64,000 bases of DNA, from assembly GCA_002362105.1 (NCBI GenBank), contig DETD01000017.1:37762-101761 (forward strand). The letters are read 5' to 3'. Source of the stretch: Bacteroidales bacterium UBA3297. Lineage in GTDB: Bacteria; Bacteroidota; Bacteroidia; Bacteroidales; Paludibacteraceae. A program made the position numbers and the translations under genes. This document shows positions 48,972-56,724 of this stretch, piece by piece; position 1 is the stretch's first letter; each line of letters starts with the position of its first letter. The notes under the pieces are model-generated. The model was not told the origin of the DNA. It was given only the letters and a program-made list of their open reading frames with translations, and did not search any database.

Positions 48972-50654
48972 ATGAAAAACGCAACCGACATCCTCGTTGA
49001 CATCTCCGACAATATGGAGGGCAACGGTAAACTTTTTGCTCAACGTGTACTTTTAGAAGAAATCCTGCCGATGGTTGACTTCGGACAGATTACCGGTCTT
49101 AAAACCTTTATGGCATCTGGCCCGGTTTGTCTGGTTATCCGTTCTGTCGATTTAGGTGTTAACCAACGCTACGAGTTCGAGCAGAAAATCAACAACCTTC
49201 CTATGCCAAACTCTGGTTCGCCAATATCTACCGCTATCCGTGAGTCTGTTGCTGAGTTGAAGAAACAGGATGCCGAAACTAAGCGTATCATTATTGTTAC
49301 TGCCGGTGTCGACACGCTGGCTGGTTCTTACCTTTATGCTGTAAACGAGGCCGTTGCCGAGGGCGTTCAGGTTTCTGTCGTTGTCATCAACGACGACGCT
49401 AGTGTGAAATCGGCTGCCGAGGCTGCCGCTGCTGCCGGTAAGGGCGCTGCCTGCCTCATTAGCGACGCCAGCTACGATATGATGGCAGTCCGCTCTGAAC
49501 TGGGCAAGTTGCGTGCTGTTCTTAGTGGACAGCCTGTTCAGTCTCAGCAACCAGCACAACCAGCTCAATCACAGCAGTCTGCACAACCAACTCAGCCACA
49601 ACAGCCAACTCAGCAGACTTCTACTTCCCAGTCTTCTTCGGCCGACCAGTTCGCATCAAGCCAGAAACAGGAAGAGCCAAAACAGAGCAACGACTTCTTC
49701 CAGAACGTGAGGGAGGCTGTTGACGATATTAAGTCTGAGGTCCGCCAGAAGTTGCAGGAAGGTGGCATTATCGATATCGACGACTTCAAGTCTACTTTCA
49801 ACGAGACTGTCAAGACTGTTAGCGAAACGGTTTCTTCTATTTTCGAACCTATCAAGGAAGAGAAGGCCGAAGCTAAAACCGAGCAGTTCGCTAGCTCTAC
49901 TTCTTCCGACTCTGCAGCTTCTTCTGAAAAGGCTGAAACGGAATCTGTCGACTTGGCCGAGATTATCGCGAAAAATAAGGAGTCTCTCAACAAGTTGCAG
50001 GCACAGGCTACCGAAAGCATCGGCTTGCTGATGGAAAGCTGCACAAAGGCTATCAACGATTTGCAGGGTAAGGCTACTGCAAAGATTAACGAACTGATGA
50101 ACGACCACAATACTTCTGCTTCTAACCTTATGCAGAAGAGTGCCGAGGCGTTCAGCAAACTTTCAGAAGAGAAAGATGCCGCCCTCAACAAGGTACGTCA
50201 GCTTATTGCCGACGACAAGGCGGTCATTATCCATACCGACAGCGAGTTGGCCGATAAAATTGAAATCAAGAGCCAGCAGTTCCTCAACGCACACTTGCAG
50301 AAGAAGTACCCTGGCCGTGTTAAATGGATGAACGAGAATGGCGATGCTCAGAAGGGTTACGATTTCTTGGTTGAAGATAACGACTTCATCAACGATTCTC
50401 ACGAATACGTTATCGCTTGTAAGGGTATCCTCGACGATTCGAAGACTTTCTTCATGCGCCAGCGTGAATGGGAGGCTTGCGTGAAGAACTCGCGCAACTA
50501 CCAGATTTACGTCATTTCTAAGATGAACACTGCCGAACCTTCGCTTACCATCATCGACAATCTGATGGATGCTATTGTTTCGGGTAAGGTGGTTCCTTGC
50601 GCTACTGCCAACACTAAGTTGAAGGCGGGCCACGTGGTGCTTACCATCAAGTAA
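48972..50654 (+). CDS. VWA domain / coiled coil / DUF3883-like C-terminal domain fusion
   Basis: This 560-residue cytoplasmic protein appears to have three parts. Residues 5-180 form a von Willebrand A-like fold: a degenerate MIDAS (D10-I-S12-D-N), SGSPIS near 81 and IIIVTAGVDT near 106. A Gln/Pro/Ser linker (about 185-240) and long helices (about 240-420) follow. Residues 425-560 resemble DUF3883, a restriction-endonuclease-like fold, with KGYDF (461-465), the core strand EYVIACKG (478-485) and REWE (498-501). The usual acidic ExK catalytic residue is replaced (ACK), so cleavage is doubtful. It is alone on its transcript. The fusion recalls DNA-targeting or quality-control proteins, but its function is unknown. 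Confidence 0.6.
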   Translation: MKNATDILVDISDNMEGNGKLFAQRVLLEEILPMVDFGQITGLKTFMASGPVCLVIRSVDLGVNQRYEFEQKINNLPMPNSGSPISTAIRESVAELKKQDAETKRIIIVTAGVDTLAGSYLYAVNEAVAEGVQVSVVVINDDASVKSAAEAAAAAGKGAACLISDASYDMMAVRSELGKLRAVLSGQPVQSQQPAQPAQSQQSAQPTQPQQPTQQTSTSQSSSADQFASSQKQEEPKQSNDFFQNVREAVDDIKSEVRQKLQEGGIIDIDDFKSTFNETVKTVSETVSSIFEPIKEEKAEAKTEQFASSTSSDSAASSEKAETESVDLAEIIAKNKESLNKLQAQATESIGLLMESCTKAINDLQGKATAKINELMNDHNTSASNLMQKSAEAFSKLSEEKDAALNKVRQLIADDKAVIIHTDSELADKIEIKSQQFLNAHLQKKYPGRVKWMNENGDAQKGYDFLVEDNDFINDSHEYVIACKGILDDSKTFFMRQREWEACVKNSRNYQIYVISKMNTAEPSLTIIDNLMDAIVSGKVVPCATANTKLKAGHVVLTIK

Positions 50655-50685
50655 ATAGTCTGGTCTTTTACAGCTACTTATATTT

Positions 50686-50718
50686 GGTGCCATACTGTAA
50701 AGTGTGGCACCTTTTTTT
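50686..50718 (+). terminator. Terminator after the VWA fusion gene
   Basis: An 11-bp stem with one G-T pair (50686-50696 with 50701-50711) has a 4-base loop and is followed by seven Ts. Confidence 0.9.
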
Positions 50719-50771
50719 GTCGCTCTTCTTTTATCTCTTCCGAAAGCCTGCTCATATAACTTAATTTTGTT

Positions 50772-50779
50772 TATCTTTG
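50772..50779 (+). promoter_or_regulatory. -7 box of the DUF4494 gene
   Basis: TATCTTTG lies 25 bases before the ATG at 50805. The -33 element is not recognisable. Confidence 0.4.
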
Positions 50780-50804
50780 CTCCGCTAAAATAAAATTGAA
50801 TACT

Positions 50805-51326
50805 ATGAGCAATTGGTTTGAATGTAAAGTGAAATATGGAAAAGTAGATTCCACCGGGAAAGCTAAACGTGTGAGCGAAACCTATTTGGTCGACGCCATC
50901 AGTTTTGCCGAGGCGGAAGAACGTATCAGCCGCGAAGTGGCTCCTTATGTTACTGGCGAGTTTGCTATTGCGGGCTTGAAGAAGGCCACTGTAAACGAAA
51001 TATTCCCTCACGAGGAGGGTGACCGCTGGTTCCGTTGCAAGGTCGTCTTTATCTCGGTCGATGAGGTGAAGGGTACTGAAAAACGCATCTCCAGCACCAT
51101 TTTGGTCTTCGGTTCCGACATCGACAGTGCTTGGAAACACCTGACCGAGTCGCTTAAAGATACGATGTCTGACTACGAGGTGACTTCTATTGCCGATACC
51201 ACTATTATGGATATTTTCCCTTATTCTGAGAATGGTGGCAACGGACTCACCCCCGAGAAAAAACAGCTGGGTGTCGGTTCCAATGCCGACGACCTCGACC
51301 TCTTGGCTGAGGCCGACGCAGAGTAA
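50805..51326 (+). CDS. DUF4494 family protein
   Basis: This 173-residue soluble protein is of DUF4494, a Bacteroidota family of unknown function. It contains two similar halves, each with a W/FRC-V segment and an ending like (V/I)-EIFP / MDIFP: NWFECKVKY then NEIFPHEEGD, and RWFRCKVVFISVDE then MDIFPYSE. It is therefore an internal duplication of about 75 residues plus an acidic tail. The ATG at 50805 is preferred to a TTG at 50796. It is followed after 34 bases by a YggS gene, a conserved pairing in this order of bacteria. Confidence 0.88.
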   Translation: MSNWFECKVKYGKVDSTGKAKRVSETYLVDAISFAEAEERISREVAPYVTGEFAIAGLKKATVNEIFPHEEGDRWFRCKVVFISVDEVKGTEKRISSTILVFGSDIDSAWKHLTESLKDTMSDYEVTSIADTTIMDIFPYSENGGNGLTPEKKQLGVGSNADDLDLLAEADAE

Positions 51327-51360
51327 TACTTTTTTTAAATGTAATTGGGGTCTTATAATT

Positions 51361-52023
51361 ATGAGTATAGCTTCTAAGATTGCTGAAATAACAGCGCAGT
51401 TACCTTCTGGTACTCGATTGGTGGCTGTCTCCAAATTCCATCCTGCCGATGCCATCCGCGAGGCTTATGACGCGGGGCAGCGTATTTTCGGAGAAAACCA
51501 TGTGCAGGAAATGACGGCCAAATATACCGAACTGCCTAAAGATATAGAGTGGCACTTTATTGGCCACTTGCAGACGAATAAGGTGAAGTATATTGCCCCT
51601 TTCGTTTCCCTCATACACAGTGTCGACTCCGAGCGCTTGCTCGACGAGATAGAGAAACAGGCGGTAAAGTGCAACCGACAGATTCCGGTCTTGCTTGAAC
51701 TGCACGTTGCCCAGGAAGAGACGAAGTTCGGTTTCTCAATCGACGGCCTCCGCGAAACGTTAAAGGCTGGCGGCTTTGTTGAGAAATATCCGCACATCTT
51801 GTTCTCGGGCATTATGGGAATGGCCTCTCACGTCGACGACGAGGCTCGTATACGTGCCGATTTCCACTCGCTGGCCGCTTTTTTCAACGAGGCAAAGGCT
51901 TATGTGCCTACCTTTAAAGAACTCTCTATGGGAATGAGTGGCGACTTCCTTATTGCTATTGAAGAGGGAAGCACGATGGTAAGAATTGGCACCAGCATCT
52001 TTGGCGAGCGCAATTACGCATAA
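51361..52023 (+). CDS. YggS/PLPBP pyridoxal-phosphate homeostasis protein
   Basis: This 220-residue cytoplasmic PLP-binding protein has an alanine-racemase-like barrel but no racemase activity; it buffers PLP and affects amino-acid pools. The PLP lysine lies in LVAVSKFHPADAI (Lys near residue 26). IGENHVQE appears as FGENHVQEM, followed by EWHFIGHLQTNK, and SMGMSGDFLIAIEEGSTMVRIGTSIFG forms the phosphate-binding end. The ATG at 51361 matches the family; the in-frame extension upstream overlaps the DUF4494 gene. pdxJ is also encoded in the window, but far away. Confidence 0.95.
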   Translation: MSIASKIAEITAQLPSGTRLVAVSKFHPADAIREAYDAGQRIFGENHVQEMTAKYTELPKDIEWHFIGHLQTNKVKYIAPFVSLIHSVDSERLLDEIEKQAVKCNRQIPVLLELHVAQEETKFGFSIDGLRETLKAGGFVEKYPHILFSGIMGMASHVDDEARIRADFHSLAAFFNEAKAYVPTFKELSMGMSGDFLIAIEEGSTMVRIGTSIFGERNYA

Positions 52024-52138
52024 CGGAGGGTGCCCTGGTTGCTGGCCGATGGAGCCTGTTTTGTCGGATGTCGGCGTTCTGCTTTGTTTTTTTGCAGATA
52101 TTGTCTAACTTTAGTGAAGTATAAACAAACGAAAAAAT

Positions 52139-52474
52139 ATGGCAAAAGAAGAGAACGACGATCTTGAATGCTTCGACGACAAGAAAGCCATCGAATACAT
52201 TCAGAAGAATATCTTCCCCGATTATAAGGGGAAAGTGACCGACAAACAAATCCAATACATTCTCGATTGCGAATACGACTACTACGAGTCGAAGGGCTTT
52301 TTCGAGGGTGACGAGGAACGTGATGTTGAAATAGACGAAGAGGAGGAATTCCAAACGGTATGTAAACATGTGGAAGAGGACGGACGTTCTGAAGAACTCC
52401 CTTCTGACCTTATTGGTGCTATTTTGGAAGCAAACTACGCATATTGCGAGGAATTTGGCATTTTCGAAGACTAA
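52139..52474 (+). CDS. Small acidic unknown protein
   Basis: This 111-residue, strongly acidic protein has no signal peptide. It has two similar Tyr-rich helical patterns, IQYILDCEYDYYESKGFFE and IGAILEANYAYCEEFGIFED, which suggests an internal repeat of about 40 residues. Similar small proteins occur in Bacteroides genomes without known function. A TAACTTTA sequence close to a -7 box lies about 30 bases upstream, and a terminator follows at 52495. Confidence 0.72.
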   Translation: MAKEENDDLECFDDKKAIEYIQKNIFPDYKGKVTDKQIQYILDCEYDYYESKGFFEGDEERDVEIDEEEEFQTVCKHVEEDGRSEELPSDLIGAILEANYAYCEEFGIFED

Positions 52475-52494
52475 CGTGGCAACTTTAAACTATA

Positions 52495-52533
52495 AACGGG
52501 TTGGTAAGTGGTAACTTGCCAGCCCGTTTTTGT
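52495..52533 (+). terminator. Terminator after the acidic protein gene
   Basis: A 14-bp stem with two G-T pairs (52495-52508 with 52515-52528) and a 6-base loop is followed by a T tract. Confidence 0.85.
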
Positions 52534-52625
52534 GTCTGCAAATTATGGTTTGTTAAATGTAATGAAATGTTAAAACGGTCTATATGATTGTTTTTCAGTT
52601 GAATTATATATTGGGCTCGTTAAAG

Positions 52626-52650
52626 TTGTGTTTTTTAACACAATATTTTT
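52626..52650 (+). terminator. Possible second terminator hairpin
   Basis: A perfect 7-bp stem (52626-52632 with 52637-52643) has a 4-T loop and is followed by TATTTTT. It lies 150 bases after the previous gene inside a 354-base non-coding stretch, so it may instead be regulatory. Confidence 0.4.
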
Positions 52651-52675
52651 GTTAATATGTAGCCTGTTTATATGT

Positions 52676-52693
52676 TTTCTAACATGTTAGAAA
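52676..52693. promoter_or_regulatory. Perfect 18-bp palindrome upstream of a small lipoprotein gene
   Basis: TTTCTAACATGTTAGAAA is fully self-complementary with no central gap. It sits 78 bases before the -7 box at 52771 and is a good operator candidate for a dimeric regulator. The rest of 52534-52800 is AT-rich and shows no open reading frame I would support. Confidence 0.5.
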
Positions 52694-52770
52694 TCAGTAT
52701 AGTCTACCTTAAATCAAAAAAAATGTAAAAATAATTAGTCTTTATGTGAAGATATATTGAAAAAGATATC

Positions 52771-52778
52771 TATCTTTG
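52771..52778 (+). promoter_or_regulatory. -7 box of the small lipoprotein gene
   Basis: TATCTTTG lies 50 bases before the ATG at 52829. No TTTG is seen at -33. Confidence 0.4.
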
Positions 52779-52828
52779 CATCGTCAATGACAAGCAAATA
52801 AATGTTGTTTAATTTATATTATAAAGAA

Positions 52829-53038
52829 ATGAAAAAAGTAGTTTTATTTTTCGCTGTATGTGCTTCTGTAGCACTTTCTTCTTGTGGTAACACTCCAGCT
52901 GCTGACAACAACGCTGCTGATACTACTGCTGCTGCTCAGGCTGACACTACTGCTGCTCAGGCTGACACTACTGCTGCTGCTGACTCAACTTCAGCTCCTG
53001 CAGATTCTGCTAAGGCTGATTCAACTGCTGCAAAGTAA
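52829..53038 (+). CDS. Small Ala/Asp/Thr-rich lipoprotein
   Basis: This 69-residue protein has a signal peptide and lipobox LSSC (Cys19). The mature part is almost only Ala, Asp, Thr, Ser and Gln in the pattern AADTTAAQADTTAA. Two perfect 21-bp DNA repeats (52931-52951 and 52952-52972) encode AAQADTT twice. The ATG at 52829 gives the correct signal peptide; an in-frame ATG at 52802 is unlikely. Such low-complexity lipoproteins are abundant in Bacteroidota and may act as flexible envelope tethers, but no function is established. It has a promoter box and a strong terminator of its own. Confidence 0.75.
   Translation: MKKVVLFFAVCASVALSSCGNTPAADNNAADTTAAAQADTTAAQADTTAAADSTSAPADSAKADSTAAK
52931..52972 (+). 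repeat. Two perfect 21-bp tandem repeats in the small lipoprotein gene
   Basis: 52931-52951 is identical to 52952-52972. The period is a multiple of three, so copy-number change would keep the reading frame and lengthen or shorten the linker. Confidence 0.9.
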
Positions 53039-53067
53039 TTTGACAGAACAGACGAAAAACAGAAACA

Positions 53068-53100
53068 AAGGGTGTGGTTCTCAGAATCACACCCTTCTTT
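53068..53100 (+). terminator. Terminator after the small lipoprotein; copy 1 of a repeated hairpin
   Basis: A perfect 9-bp stem (53068-53076 with 53088-53096), extended by a G-T and two A-T pairs, leads into a T-rich tract. The stretch 53067-53096 matches 54841-54870 at 29 of 30 positions. Confidence 0.88.
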
Positions 53101-53197
53101 TTTTGCTCGACCAGTTTGCAATGTGCTTCTAACTAGCGACTTCCCGTTTCAAAAATCTGGCAACGGGGTTGTAGGGGGAATATCTGTTCCCCTTACA

Positions 53198-54010
53198 CTA
53201 ATCGTCATGGCTAGACCATGAACTTCCCGAACTATAATGCCCCGTCCAAGTTTGGTGGTATGCATAAATAAGGACGGCTGTTTTGCAGTCTGGCAATAGC
53301 TCTAATTTGAAATAACGATAATCGTATTTGTAGTCTGACTCCTCTTCCTCCTTTGTTTCTGCAACTTCGGTTTCACTTGCTGCATTATCTTCATCATTCA
53401 AATCGTCTTGAGCAATCGCACTTGTTTCTGCAACTTCGATTTCACTTGCTGCATCATCTTCATCATTCAATTTGTCTGAATCTATCGCCTTTGTCGCTGC
53501 AACTTCGGTCTCATCATCATCTTTCAAAAAGTCTGGATCAATCGATTCTGAATATCCACGCACAATTGGGAAGAAAAGCACTCTGCCTTTCACTTTTGCA
53601 GTCCCGCTTTGGTCTAACTTTTTAAGTTGGGTGCTGTCGATTGGTTCTTCAAACTCAATAACCCATTTCTCGCCTCCTCCGCCTTCGTAAGAAACGACAT
53701 TGAATTTTGGCAGAACCAGGCTTGAAGCTTCATTCTCGGCTAGGAATTTACGCACGAATGGCTCTTGGCTCCGTTCCTGACGGTACTTTTCATAACCGTG
53801 GTCCAGATACGATTTGCAACCTTTGAAAAAGGCAAACGGGAGCACTAGGATGATGAGGAACCAAATGAACATCTTCTTTTTTGATATGTCTTTATGGAAC
53901 ACCTTTTTTAATAAGAATCCGATGATTCCAAAGACTATGGCCAATAGTATGAAATAGACTATGTAGACTATAAATGCTAATTCTAAATATAATTCTATAA
54001 CTTCTTCCAT
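53198..54010 (-). CDS. Membrane protein with 23-residue acidic repeats
   Basis: This 270-residue protein has two N-terminal membrane helices (about 8-33 and 47-63). An outside domain follows (about 80-150) with VVSYEGGGGEKWVIEFEEPID. Then comes a region of about three 23-residue acidic repeats (about 165-225; pattern LNDEDDAASEIEVAET), and a Tyr/Ser-rich end. No family is recognised. The DNA repeats have a 69-bp period. It stands alone between convergent terminators and is AT-richer than the core genes, in keeping with an accessory gene. Confidence 0.65.
   Translation of the reverse strand: MEEVIELYLELAFIVYIVYFILLAIVFGIIGFLLKKVFHKDISKKKMFIWFLIILVLPFAFFKGCKSYLDHGYEKYRQERSQEPFVRKFLAENEASSLVLPKFNVVSYEGGGGEKWVIEFEEPIDSTQLKKLDQSGTAKVKGRVLFFPIVRGYSESIDPDFLKDDDETEVAATKAIDSDKLNDEDDAASEIEVAETSAIAQDDLNDEDNAASETEVAETKEEEESDYKYDYRYFKLELLPDCKTAVLIYAYHQTWTGHYSSGSSWSSHDD
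53357..53520 (-). repeat. 69-bp tandem repeats coding for 23 residues
   Basis: Corresponding positions 53357, 53426 and 53495 start TTCTGCAACTTCG-like segments, exactly 69 bp apart. The first two copies are nearly identical and the third has diverged. Confidence 0.75.
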
Positions 54011-54303
54011 ATAATATGCGTTGTTGGTAGTTTTAAAATTATTCTGTTAATTCGTCTGGCTCAAAGATGCCGTTTCCCCCCTTTGTGGCAATGGACCTCT
54101 GGAAAATTATTCATATTGTGCCTATATGTGTGATTTTTACCCATAATGTTATTTTTTGATGTTTGTATAAATATATAGCTTTTTGATGTCAACAGATAAA
54201 ATCTGCAAGGTTGCAAACTTTCCGCTTTCCTTAATTGTAGCAAAAGTAGGTATTAAATTTCAAATTTTTTATATCATTGTCTAGTTTGCTGAATCTATTT
54301 GAA
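54011..54303. other. Non-coding AT-rich stretch
   Basis: Nothing convincing was found. A minus-strand TACTTTTG box (54241-54248) lies here but leads to no supported gene. A 60-codon minus-strand reading (54061-54243) looks random. Confidence 0.4.
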
Positions 54304-54326
54304 ATGGGGTCGTTGTTGTTTATGTC

Positions 54327-54839
54327 TTGCATAGGGCTCCTGAAATTATCGACCCTTCTATCGACCACACAATTGCCTCTAATTACGACTACCTCCAAAG
54401 TAAGGTGGAAGGCATTTCTGAAAAGGTAGATCCTTCCACGCTCTTTAACTCGTCGAAGGCTTTTATCTTGAGTAAACTCGGATTCTTATCGCCTTTCTTG
54501 TCGGGTCTGACATACGAACAATTTTCAAAATATGCCAATACTGCGGCTCAACTTGGTAGTAATGTGTCGGGTAAGGTGAATAGCACCTATTCTTATTTGA
54601 ACAAGTTGCAGGATAGTAAGGACGACCCTGAGGCTTATCTGGTTAATTTCCTTTCGCCAATCAAAGCCTTATATAGAATTCCTATCAACGATTTGAAAGG
54701 CAAAGTAAAACTGGCTCTTATTCTTGTCCCTATTTTGTGCTTGGGAATCCGTATTTGGATGAATGCTGACCTTGTGAAGAAAGAACTTTTTCTAATGGAG
54801 TCTTGGACGCTAAGGTCTTTTGTTAGTACTGTCAAATAA
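54327..54839 (+). CDS. Unknown protein with one C-terminal membrane helix; 5' end uncertain
   Basis: This reading of 170 codons is largely helical, with a membrane segment near 127-146 (VKLALILVPILCLGIRIWM) and no known family. It has no ATG start: an in-frame TTG at 54327 is the only candidate. In the next frame, ATG at 54304 opens MGSLLFMSC, which looks like the end of a lipoprotein leader. Adding one G to the GGG at about 54333-54335 would fuse the two as CIG-APEIID. The gene may therefore be frameshifted or truncated. A hairpin terminator begins right after its stop (54841). Confidence 0.55.
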   Translation: MHRAPEIIDPSIDHTIASNYDYLQSKVEGISEKVDPSTLFNSSKAFILSKLGFLSPFLSGLTYEQFSKYANTAAQLGSNVSGKVNSTYSYLNKLQDSKDDPEAYLVNFLSPIKALYRIPINDLKGKVKLALILVPILCLGIRIWMNADLVKKELFLMESWTLRSFVSTVK

Positions 54840-54840
54840 C

Positions 54841-54871
54841 AAAGGGTGTGGTTCTCTGAATCACACCCTTT
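54841..54871. terminator. Hairpin, copy 2 of a repeated terminator
   Basis: A perfect 10-bp stem (54841-54850 with 54862-54871) plus extension sits between convergent genes. Its sequence matches 53067-53096 with a single loop difference. It overlaps the stop codon of the DUF6155 gene (54870-54872). Confidence 0.8.
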
Positions 54872-55370
54872 ATAAAAGGATTTCGTCAACATCCAAATTC
54901 CAAAAACCAGCTTGCAAAGCTGTTTGCTGAATGGTGTCGATGCGTGTTCTGTACTGGTAGACCAAGTGGTGGTCTGAAATAAGCAGAAGGGTATCGGCAA
55001 AGACCTTTTCTATCGTTTTGTAGTTTTTCTCCCAAATACGCCAGTTTTTCATTCCGTATTTGCAGGCCAATTCGGCCATACAGAGCCGAACGTCTATTCT
55101 TCGCTCTACACTTGGGCGCAATGCCTCGAAGTCTTGTAGCGCCTTTTTGCATTTGCTGATGCGGCCCTTAGGTGGGCGCACCCCAGTTTTGGTGTATTCT
55201 TTCAGAAACACTGCCTTGCATTTCTCTTCAGCCTTTTCTTCGTTCGGATTCAAGAAATACTCAAAATAGTCTTTCGCTTCCTTTTTAGAATCGTAAAGGG
55301 CCAGCACCATTTCCACCAAGTCTTCCTTGGTCATTTCGTTGGCTAACTTTTCAAATTTTGTTCTGCTCAT
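54870..55370 (-). CDS. DUF6155 family protein
   Basis: This 166-residue soluble helical protein is of the DUF6155 type. It opens with the EKLANEMTKEDLVEMVLALYD repeat-like helix, then YFEYFLNPNEEKAEEKCKAVFLKEY, and has a basic middle (GRISKCKKALQDFEAL). Function is unknown. It starts 16 bases after the GNAT gene and is the last of a four-gene minus-strand run that begins with the P-type ATPase. Confidence 0.78.
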   Translation of the reverse strand: MSRTKFEKLANEMTKEDLVEMVLALYDSKKEAKDYFEYFLNPNEEKAEEKCKAVFLKEYTKTGVRPPKGRISKCKKALQDFEALRPSVERRIDVRLCMAELACKYGMKNWRIWEKNYKTIEKVFADTLLLISDHHLVYQYRTRIDTIQQTALQAGFWNLDVDEILL

Positions 55371-55386
55371 TCTTTTCCTTCTGTTT

Positions 55387-55914
55387 CTATTCTTCAGGCC
55401 ACCAGAATTCCTTCAACTCGTTTGTGATGTCATCCCAGTCTTTCATTGTGAACGTGCCAGGCCCCATCATCATCACTGTCATGTCTACGTCGCCATAGGT
55501 CCGGTAGACGTTAGTGTCGCGGAATCCGTTGCGTAGATAGAAGTTGTGGCGACGCATCCTTTGTTCCAGATTCGGACATGGTTCTTGACAGGGGCTTTCC
55601 ATATCGAGTACGCAGGCTTGACCCTTGTATTTCTCTATCAACTGGGTCAGAATTTTCTGGCCAAGCCCTTTCCCCCTCAGTTCGTTACGAACGGCGAAAT
55701 ACCAGTACCAGTTGAACTCTTTTCGGGGATATATTATGGTAAAACCAACAAATTCTTCTCCTGTAAAATATGCAGTGAAGTCCAGCGACATCTGGTCTAT
55801 TAGGCGCATCAGGTCGTCCCATGGAATCTGTTCGTTCTCGGGGAAGGCTGTCTCGTAGAGGCTGCGCAATACATGGTTGCCGGCATCGGCTGGCGTTATC
55901 TGTTTTTCTCTCAT
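55387..55914 (-). CDS. GNAT-family N-acetyltransferase
   Basis: This 175-residue cytoplasmic acetyltransferase transfers an acetyl group from acetyl-CoA to an unknown amine. Motif A of the GNAT fold is seen as WYWYFAVRNELRGKGLGQKILTQL, with the R/Q-x-x-G-x-G/A acetyl-CoA loop (RGKGLG). Motif B follows near CVLDMESPCQEPCPN and RHNFYLRNGFRDTNVY. Substrate cannot be inferred. The gene lies between the DnaJ-like gene (47 bases) and the DUF6155 gene. Confidence 0.88.
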   Translation of the reverse strand: MREKQITPADAGNHVLRSLYETAFPENEQIPWDDLMRLIDQMSLDFTAYFTGEEFVGFTIIYPRKEFNWYWYFAVRNELRGKGLGQKILTQLIEKYKGQACVLDMESPCQEPCPNLEQRMRRHNFYLRNGFRDTNVYRTYGDVDMTVMMMGPGTFTMKDWDDITNELKEFWWPEE

Positions 55915-55961
55915 ATCCCTCTTTTAAAAATAATGGAGGCTCTTATTATGCCGTTTCACGG

Positions 55962-56711
55962 CTACAAACTTGCCATAACCCGTGCGTACGCGTCGTTGAT
56001 GCTGGTCATCATCACTTCGCACTCTTTTTTGCGGTTGGCGTTTTCCCACATGTCGGGGTGGTGCTTTAGTGACAGTTTGTGGTATTGGGTTTTGAGTTCC
56101 TGCTTTGTGAATCCTTCTTTTAAACCTAGAATTTCGAGGTAGGGTTTTAGCGATGCTGTGGTGGTGTTGTATATTTTCTTCTCCTCGTCGCTATAGTATT
56201 GCGAGTAGTCATCTTCTTCGGTGCGGAGTGGGGAGTAGTACCTTGCCCAGTAGTCGTAGTTGCGTTTGTTCATCTTCAACCGGCCCATTGCTTGCAGAAT
56301 GTAGTCCCATTCGTCGTTCTTTATTCCGTCGCCAACGGCTGCCAGTTGGAAAAGTAGTCTGACAAGGTCGCGGCGGAAGGCAAAATTTTTATGCTTCAGA
56401 ATAATGTCGTAGTCAATATCTAAAGCCTTACTGCCTCTCGTTTTAGTGAGGATTTCACTGATGAAACTGCTTGGAGATGGAGACATTCCATAGCGGTCGT
56501 GGTCTGTGTTGTGCTTTTCGTAGAAATCGCCAATTAGACTGTTAGCTATGGATCTATTTCCAGAATAATTTCCCATTTTCAGTAACTGGGCAATGATGTC
56601 TTGGGCATTGCTCATTGCCTCGTTTTGTTCTTTTGTGTATTTAAAGACATAAAAAAGTATATATGCAAGTAAAGAAAATAAAACTCCAATTACTATGTCC
56701 CCTGGTTCCAT
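55962..56711 (-). CDS. Membrane-anchored DnaJ-domain protein (DjlA-like)
   Basis: This 249-residue protein has an N-terminal membrane helix (about 5-24), a central helical TerB-like region (about 40-165) and a C-terminal J domain (about 180-249) with the HPD motif (KHHPDMW). The order membrane helix, TerB-like and J domain is that of DjlA, which recruits Hsp70 to the inner membrane and is linked to envelope stress. It starts 13 bases after the Ca-type ATPase stop, so the two are probably co-transcribed. Confidence 0.85.
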   Translation of the reverse strand: MEPGDIVIGVLFSLLAYILFYVFKYTKEQNEAMSNAQDIIAQLLKMGNYSGNRSIANSLIGDFYEKHNTDHDRYGMSPSPSSFISEILTKTRGSKALDIDYDIILKHKNFAFRRDLVRLLFQLAAVGDGIKNDEWDYILQAMGRLKMNKRNYDYWARYYSPLRTEEDDYSQYYSDEEKKIYNTTTASLKPYLEILGLKEGFTKQELKTQYHKLSLKHHPDMWENANRKKECEVMMTSINDAYARVMASL

Positions 56712-56724
56712 CCCTATTTTTTGT

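Noticed and set aside
50163..51455. Minus-strand open frame of 430 codons over the VWA fusion, DUF4494 and YggS genes
   Set aside because: It spans a terminator and two gene boundaries of well-supported plus-strand genes.
53340..53530. Regular repeats resembling a CRISPR array
   Set aside because: The period is 69 bp without conserved-repeat/variable-spacer structure, and the repeats are in frame within a protein gene.
54061..54243. Possible 60-residue minus-strand protein
   Set aside because: Composition looks random, and its start would coincide with the -7 box at 54241-54248.
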